Below, one piece after another: positions 57,650 to 64,000 of a DNA stretch of 64,000 bases. This DNA is from Bufo bufo (Eukaryota > Chordata > Amphibia > Anura > Bufonidae), in assembly GCF_905171765.1 (NCBI RefSeq), contig NC_053391.1, forward strand, positions 684,599,257 to 684,663,256, given 5' to 3'. The position numbers and the translations under genes are program-made. Numbering within the stretch: the first letter of the stretch is position 1; each line of letters starts with the position of its first letter. Under the pieces are notes generated by a model, which was not told where the DNA came from, ran no database searches, and saw nothing but the letters and a program-made list of their open reading frames with translations.

Positions 57650-58560
57650 CATTCACATGACGGCGGAAACGAAAAACAAAAGGAAAGTGGATACACGGTC
57701 AGTTTTTCCATTGTGCACCAATTATTTGTTTTTAGCGGCCATTTTGCATCCATTAATGGTTGTTAGAAAAAGGCTATTAAAAAGATGCATTTAACTGTTT
57801 TGTTTTTTAAGCCCAACACCTGTAGTGCCCTCAGTATACATGATGACCCCTATAGTGCCCCCTGGGCATCCAATAGACCACATAGTGCCCAAGTATATAT
57901 ATATGTGCCCCTCTCATAATGCCCCCCACAGTGCCCTGGTATAACAGCCCTCCACATAGTGCCCCGGTATTTATAACGGCCCCCACATAGTGCCCCTGTA
58001 TTTATAATGGCCCCCACATAGTGCCCCGGTATTTATAACGGCCCCCACATAGTGCCCCGGTATTTATAATGGCCCCATATGGTGCCCCAGTATTTATGAT
58101 GGCCCCCGCATAGTGCCCCAATATTTATAATGGCCCCCATATAGTGCCACAGTATTTATAACGGCCCCCACATAGTGCCCCTGTATTTATAATGGCTCTA
58201 TACACTGCCCCAGTATTTATAACGGCCCCCACATAGTGCCCCAGTATTTATAACAGCCTCTACATTGTGCCCCACAACATATAATAGCCCCCTCATAGTG
58301 CCCCAGTATATATAATGTCCCTCATACTGCCCCAGGATATATAATGGCCCCAATATACATATAACGGACCCCACTCCCACGCTAGTAGTGTCAACAGATC
58401 CGTCAAAAAAAAATAAAAAAATTAAAAAAAATCCTCACCTCACCACTTGCACACCGGGAACATTAGCTCTGCACTGGAGGCAGCAGGACCTGACGCTCCC
58501 AGTGTGATCATGTGATGTCAGGTCCTGATACCTCCAGTGCAGAGCTAATGTTCCTGTATG
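57650..58560. mobile_element. Decayed MITE-like element containing a minisatellite
   Basis: The left part begins GACTACATTCACATGACGG in the style of a MITE end. The middle is the 31-bp array, and the right part has a hairpin (ACATTAGCTCTGCACTGGAG / CTCCAGTGCAGAGCTAATGT, about 58460-58550) as seen in other non-autonomous elements here. The true right end is not defined. Confidence 0.4.
57830..58345. repeat. 31-bp minisatellite, ATAGTGCCCC type
   Basis: About 15 copies of GCCCCCACATAGTGCCCCGG plus TATTTATAACG, becoming irregular at both edges. Confidence 0.88.
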
Positions 58561-59652
58561 CGCAAGTGGATGAGGTGTTTACTAGGCCCCAGCTGCCGAA
58601 ACAGCCCTTTGGCAGCAAGAACTGGGTCATGGAGGGAGGAGGCGGTGATTGGGCGACAGCGGGTGTCCCCTTCCTCGATCTAACCACTTACATGCCACAG
58701 ATGGGAGTCATCTCTGATCCCAGCTATTGCTGGCAAGTGTCAGTTGTATAACATGGTGAGCACCTGCCATGTATAGAACAGGCTCAGCTCCTGCACCGCG
58801 CCATGCACATCCAGTGCACAGATGTGAAACTAAAATTATAGACAAATGGATTCCCAACCAGTTTTCTTAAAGTTAAGATTAGCTGAACTTTATCTAACAT
58901 GAAAAATTTTTAATTACCGTAATTAAATAAATTAGCTACCATGTTAAACACCTTGCATTAGATCAATGCATCTCCATGGTTACAGACTACAAACACACTC
59001 AACTGTAGTCTGATCCTCGACTCATATATATTTGGGTATAACGACTGCAGGATCCGAATACAAACATGATAGGCTTGTAGTCAATAGGCAAGGAAACACA
59101 AAGGTCTGCATGGGAAATGCACACACAAAACGGTAGCTTTTTATTTATTTTTTCTGTGGTAGGGATACACTGAACCCACACAGTGCCAATGCTCAATAAC
59201 AGGGGTCTCTACTAGTTCTGGATTTTTTTCTATCAGACTCAGCATGGTAGTTGAGGGTTCTGAACGCTGGCTCTGCCTGCACCACAATACCCAGCATCCT
59301 GCAGACCAGAGGTTCAGCTGTGGACAACCAGTTGCAGACTTATCACTGCCCAGATGAAATGGATACAGACAGATGGCACCGGATGGATCTGAAATCCCCA
59401 TTTACTATGAGAGCAGCAACAACAAAAGCTCCACTGGTTATCCTGACTCCTAAGAGGATTTACCGCTATCTCCTGATAAACGAGTCCACATTGTGACGAC
59501 ATCTCAGCCCGGATGTATAAGTCTCAGGAAGCCGACACACAATCATCTCTAACGCTGACAAATCTGAGCCCTGAGCCGAACCAGCAAGAAACAAGAGTCA
59601 GATATATGGCGGGAATATCGGTGCATATCATGTGATTACCATTAACAGCTAA
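58561..59652. other. No recognised feature
   Basis: Mostly single-copy-looking. I saw no exon with convincing splice sites and no transposon ends. The frames at 59141-59401 and 59251-59496 overlap on opposite strands and have no recognisable content. Confidence 0.4.
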
Positions 59653-60550
59653 ATTCTTGTACATAGGAGGCAGTATTATAGTAGTTATATTCTTGTACAT
59701 AGGAGGCAGTATTATAGTAGTTATATTCTTGTACATAGGAGGCAGTATTATAGTAGTTATATTCTTGTACATAGGAGGCAGTATTATAGTAGTTATATTC
59801 TTGTACATAGGAGGCAGTATTATAGTAGTTATATTCTTGTACATAGGAGCAGTATTATAGTAGTTATATTCTTGTACATAGGAGCAGTATTATAGTAGTT
59901 ATATTCTTGTACATAGGAGGCAGTATTATAGTAGTTATATTCTTGTACATAGGGGCAGTATTATAGTAGTTATATTCTTGTACATAGGGGGCAGTATTAT
60001 AGTAGTTATATACTTGTACATAGGGGGCAGTATTATAGTAGTTATATTCTTGTACATAGGAGCAGTATTATAGTAGTTATATTCTTGTACATAGGAGCAG
60101 TATTATAGCAGTTATATTCTTGTACATAGGAGGCAGTATTATAGTAGTTATATTCTTGTACATAGGAGCATTATTATAGTAGTCATATTCTTGTACATAG
60201 GAGCAGTATTATAGTAGTTATATTCTTGTACATAGGAGCAGTATTATAGTAGTTATATTCTTGTACATAGGAGCAGTATTATAGTAGTTATATTCTTGTA
60301 CATAGGAGCAGTATTATAGTAGTTATATTCTTGTACATAGGAGCATTATTATAGTAGTCATATTCTTGTACATAGGAGCAGTATTATAGTAGTTATATTC
60401 TTGTACATAGGAGCAGTATTATAGTAGTTATATTCTTGTACATAGGATGCAGTATTATAGTAGTTATATTCTTGTACATAGGAGGCAGTATTATAGTAGT
60501 TATATTATTGTATATAGGAGCAGTATTATAGTAATTATACACTTGTACAA
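59653..60550 (-). repeat. Minisatellite array 6, 35/36-bp unit, inverted
   Basis: About 25 copies on the minus strand. The left edge starts with five consecutive near-identical 36-bp units, and the right edge decays through a TATATAGGAGCAG unit. A GCATTATTATAGTAGTCAT variant occurs twice, about 180 bp apart. Confidence 0.97.
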
Positions 60551-60977
60551 GGCAGGCAGTTTTGAAAGTAACAATTTCCATGTGACAATCCTTAAAAGTA
60601 GATGTAAGGAAATAAGCAGTTCTCTGAGGCCAGCTTCTCAGGAAGGCTTTGGCAGACGTCCCAAAAAAACACTTGCCGCCCCGATACGACCTTTGCTCCA
60701 ATCAATGCTTATTACTGGTACAGCGCAGCCTTTTCCAGATGCAAGTAGCACAAAGTCTGTGAAGGATCACTTGGCAAGTGTATGAGTAGCCAATTGTGTG
60801 GAGCAATCTAATCTGCAGTGAAGTGATGAGCTCTGGTGCTGTAAATAACAGCCGCACACAATCAGCTGGTAATCAGCCGTACGGCTTGACATTTAAAGGA
60901 AGGAGAGTCTAAAAGGTGAGCACTCACGCTTCTGAAGTAACATTATCAAATGGCAAAGAATGTTCTCTTTCACTTTA
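60551..60977. other. Single-copy stretch
   Basis: No repeat is seen. 60790-60900 (GTAAATAACAGCCGCACACA, CAGCTGGTAATCAGCC) is repeat-free and could be conserved non-coding sequence. No open frame is convincing. Confidence 0.3.
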
Positions 60978-61449
60978 GGCTACGTTCACACTGGCGTTTC
61001 TGGGTCCGCTTGTAAAATCCGTTTCAGGGCTCTCACAAGCGGCCCAAAACGGATCAGTTCAGCCCCAATGCATTCTGAATGGATAAGGATCCGCTCAGAA
61101 TGCATCAATTTGGCTGCGTTTTGTCTCCGTTGCCTTTTTGAGGCGGTCACTAAAATGCAGTTTGCAGCATTTTGGTGTCCGTCTGACGATGCGGAGCCAT
61201 TCGGATCCGTCCTGACTTACAATGTAAGTCAATGGGAACGGATCCGCTTTTCACTCACACAATATGGTGCAATTGAAAACGGATCCGTCCCCCATTGATT
61301 TTCAATGCAAGTCAAGACGGATCCGTTTTTTAAATGAATAAATGCAAACGGATCCGTTATAAACGGATACAAGCGTTTGCATTATCGGTGCGGATCCGTC
61401 TGTGCAGATACAAGAGGGATCCGCACAGAACGCCAGTGTGAAAGTAGCC
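60978..61449. mobile_element. Harbinger-like MITE, TTA duplication
   Basis: It starts GGCTACGTTCACACTGGCGT, ends ACGCCAGTGTGAAAGTAGCC after one C/G change, and is flanked by TTA (60975-60977 and 61450-61452). It is related to, but distinct from, the copies at 47443 and 62324; it also carries eight or so GGATCCG motifs. Confidence 0.85.
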
Positions 61450-61847
61450 TTAAAAGGGGTTTATGAGATAACAGAACACGTCTGCTTTCTTACTAGAGAC
61501 TGCACCTCTCTGGTCAATAAGCCATCATGTCGGATGTTGCAAGTGCAATACTAGACAAAGCCTATGCACAATGGTGGCGCTGTTTTCTAACCTAAGACTT
61601 TTTCAAAAATTTCATTTTCTCTTTACTTTTATTTTTAGTCCCCTTATGGGACTTCACTTACACCATATACCATAATAATACATTATTGCAGTCTATGGAG
61701 ATTTTGACAACTACCTGCTGGAGGCAGGGCTTAATAGGCAGATAACTATTGATTCTATGACAACTGATAAATACTCTACAATTTCACCATGGGGAGTCAG
61801 AGGGAGCCAGAATTATCATTATAGATGCAGCAACTGCAGGGGGTTAA

Positions 61848-62060
61848 AGGGCATCTGTCAGTAGATTTGTACCTATGACACTGGCTGACCTGTTACATGT
61901 GCGCTTGGCAGCTGAAGGCATCTGTGTTGGTCCCATGTTCATAAGTGCTCGCATTGCTGAGAAAAATGATGTTTAAACAAATGAGCCTCTAGGAGCAAGG
62001 GGGGCGTTGCCATTGCTCCTCGTGGCTCTGCTGCGCCCTCTGCACTTTGCAATACAATGC
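61848..62060. mobile_element. Truncated copy of the 29085-29558 MITE
   Basis: TTAA is followed by AGGGCATCTGTCAG, and the next ~200 bp follow the left half of the MITE at 29085 (CACTGGCTGACCTGTTACAT, GAGCCTCTAGGAGCAA). The right half is missing. Confidence 0.8.
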
Positions 62061-62320
62061 TTAGGTGCTCTAGGTTTGACTGATTCACCCAATCAGAGGA
62101 GGAAAGTATGCAATAAAGATGAATAATGAAAACCGGCGCTCTACACCTGGTGGTAATGTAGACAGATTGATGGGTAAAAATATGCATTTATTAATTATCT
62201 ATATCGATAATATAGGAAAGGGTTGGGTTTTGAGGGTAATATTCAGCAATGATTGGTAATAATAACCACTTTCGTAAAAATTTAATGAAAAAATAGGAAA
62301 TAAATAGAAAAAGGAAATAT
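62061..62320. other. No recognised feature
   Basis: AT-rich short stretch between two MITEs; nothing identified. Confidence 0.4.
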
Positions 62321-62323
62321 TAA

Positions 62324-62821
62324 GGCTACTTTCACACTAACGTTCAGAGCGGGTCCGTCTGATGTCTGCACAGACGGATCCGCTCATATAATGCAGACTT
62401 TGGATCCGTTCAGAACGGATCCGTCTGCATTATATTGTAGAAAAAATTCTAAGTGTGAAAGTAGCTTCAGACGGATCCATCCAGACTTTACATTGAAAGT
62501 CAATGGGGGACGGATCAGTTTGAAAATTGAGCCATATTGTGTCATCTTCAAGCGGATCCGTCCCCATTGACTTACATTGTAAGTCTGGACGGATCCGCTT
62601 GCCTCCGCACGGCCAGGCGGACACCCGAACGCTGCAAGCAGCGTTCACGTGTCCGCTCACTGAGCGGAGCGGAGGCTGAGCGCTGGCAGGCGGATGCATT
62701 CTGAGCGGATCCGCCTCCACTGAGAATGCATTAGGGCCAGACTGATGCGTCCGGGGCTGCTTGTGAGAGCCTTCAAACGGAGCGCACGAGCGGACACCCG
62801 AACGCTAGTGTGAAAGTAGCC
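62324..62821. mobile_element. Harbinger-like MITE (498 bp), sister of the copy in the LINE
   Basis: It starts GGCTACTTTCACACTAACGT, ends ACGCTAGTGTGAAAGTAGCC and has TAA on both sides (62321-62323 and 62822-62824). It is the same length as the copy at 47443-47940 and alignable throughout by eye. Confidence 0.9.
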
Positions 62822-62905
62822 TAAAAAGGTAATAATAATAATGAAATGTACAATACAGGAGTGGGAGTGCAAATGGAGCAATGCGGGGGTCGTATAGCGG
62901 TTATT

Positions 62906-64000
62906 AGAAACATAGAAACATAGAATGTGTCGGCAGATAAGAACCATTTGGCCCATCTAGTCTGCCCAATATACTGAATACTATGGATAGCCCCTGGCCC
63001 TATCTTATATGAAGGATGGCCTTATGCCTATCCCAGGACATAAAACTATGTCCTCTTGTAGCAGTTTTTCTTCTTTTAAATATTCTTTCCTCTTTTACCT
63101 TGTTGATTCCCTTTATGTATTTAGCAGTTTCTATCATATCCCCTCTGTCTCTTCTTTCTTCCAAGCTATACATGTTAAGGTCCTTTAATCTTTCCTGGTA
63201 AGTTTTATCCTGAAATCCATGTACCAGTTTAGTAGCTCTTCTCTGAACTCTCTCCAAAGTATCTATATCCTTCTGGAGATATGGTCTCCAGTACTGAGCA
63301 CAATACTCCAGATGAGGTCTCACTAGTGCTCTGTAGAGCGGCATGAGCGCCTCCCTCTGTCTACTGGTAATTCCTCTCCCTATACACCCAAGCATTCTGC
63401 TAGCATTTCCTGCTGCTCTATGACATGGTCTGCCTACCTTTAAGTCTTCTGAAATAATGACCCCTAAATCCCTTTCTTCAGATACTGAGGTTAGGACTGT
63501 ATCACTGATTTTATATTCTGCTCTTGGGTTTTTACGTCCCAGGTGCATTATCTTGCACTTATCAACATTAAATTTTAGTTGCCAGATTTTTGACCATTCC
63601 TCTAGTTTTCCTAAGTCCTTTTCCATTTGGTGTATTCCTCCAGAAACGTCAACCCTGTTACAAATCTTTGTGTAATCAGCAAAAAGACCCACCTTACCAT
63701 CGAGGCCTTCTGCAATTTCGCTGATAAAGATATTAAACAATATGGGTCCCAGAACAGATCCCTGAGGTACCCCACTGGTAACAAGACCTTGGTCTGAATA
63801 TACTCCATTGACTACAACCCTCTGTTGCCTGTCCCTCAGCCACTGCCTAATCCATTCAACAATATGGGAGTCCAAGCCCAATGACTGCACTTTATTGATA
63901 AGCCTTCTATGTGGGACAGTATCAAAAGCCTTACTAAAGTCTAGATAAGCGATGTCTACTGCACATCCTCCATCTATTATTTTAGTCACCCAATCAAAAA
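62906..64000 (-). mobile_element. CR1-like LINE, 3' part, runs off the window
   Basis: Read on the minus strand, the reverse transcriptase frame is followed by a short 3' region (TGGGCAGACTAGATGGGCCA) and ends in a short tandem TTCTATG(T) repeat at 62907-62930, as CR1-type elements end in short tandem repeats rather than poly-A. The element enters from beyond 64000. Confidence 0.85.
63000..64000 (-). pseudogene. CR1-like reverse transcriptase, catalytic Asp replaced
   Basis: One open frame runs from beyond the right edge to the stop at 63000-63002 (at least 333 codons). In order it has LDFSKAFDTV with the first catalytic Asp, SGVPQGSVLGPILF, the polymerase core and GKVGLFADYTKICNRVD. Numbering from 63989, the first Asp is D17 and the core is F103-Y106. 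The core should read F/Y-A-D-D; here the second Asp codon is TAC (Tyr), a single G-to-T change from GAC at about 63677 on the minus strand. After this come HLGRKNP, DLGVIIS and LVRPHLEYCAQYW, the usual C-terminal motifs. The frame is otherwise open. Without that Asp it cannot polymerise. The codon at 63989 is GTG, not a start. Confidence 0.9.

Noticed and set aside
10374..59844. Repeated open frames of the type MYKNITTIILPP in the satellite arrays
   Set aside because: They open only where 36-bp units adjoin, so that the period is a multiple of three. They occur on both strands and end whenever a 35-bp unit appears.
17464..64000. The GDPD5 start-codon exon
   Set aside because: I searched the minus strand by eye for the short conserved N-terminal exon and found no matching stretch with splice sites; it may lie beyond 64000 or be missed.

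Overview
The window is a repeat-dominated piece of vertebrate genome, most likely from a frog or toad. Two short minus-strand exons, 570-663 and 17360-17463, match the start of GDPD5 (GDE2, a six-pass membrane glycerophosphodiester phosphodiesterase). They carry the first two membrane segments, keep frame across the splice and have good splice sites. The intron between them is 16.7 kb. I could not find the ATG exon, so everything right of 17463 is either 5' intron or upstream sequence. The anuran guess rests on the repeats: a Tx1/L1-like LINE, a CR1-like LINE, Tc1 elements, and many 3-bp-TSD and TTAA MITEs whose TIRs resemble those I know from frog genomes. It is an inference, not a search result.

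The largest component is one AT-rich minisatellite with a 35/36-bp unit. It forms six blocks: 10214-17316, 22088-24615, 33955-38125, 45369-47157, 54065-56465 and 59653-60550. Together they cover about 19 kb, or 30% of the window. Blocks 1, 4 and 5 lie on one strand and blocks 2, 3 and 6 on the other. Blocks 4 and 5 are a single array split by a LINE. Several blocks contain longer internal duplications of about 1.0-1.2 kb or 0.32 kb.

Layout: 1-10.2 kb has GDPD5 exon B, a complex alternating palindrome array, two related minisatellites (one interrupted by a solo LTR), a Tc1 element with an internally deleted transposase, and an inverted-duplicated Tc1 relic with a 24-bp minisatellite born inside its coding sequence. 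10.2-22 kb has array 1, GDPD5 exon A, a near-perfect 160-bp-arm palindrome and old and young forms of a 24-bp repeat. 22-34 kb has array 2, a dense cluster of MITEs and a hAT element inside a 100-bp tandem repeat. 34-45 kb has array 3, two polypurine tracts over 1 kb, Tc1 relics and a LINE fossil. 45-56.5 kb has arrays 4/5 with the Tx1-like LINE between them, itself split by a MITE. 56.5-64 kb has a 31-bp minisatellite, array 6, more MITEs and a CR1-like LINE running off the right edge.

The only host gene seen is GDPD5. The most interesting observations are the LINE sitting inside its possible target minisatellite, the alternating orientation of that minisatellite near a transcribed gene, and several cases of minisatellites arising inside transposons. 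All calls are by eye; array edges are good to about 10 bp.
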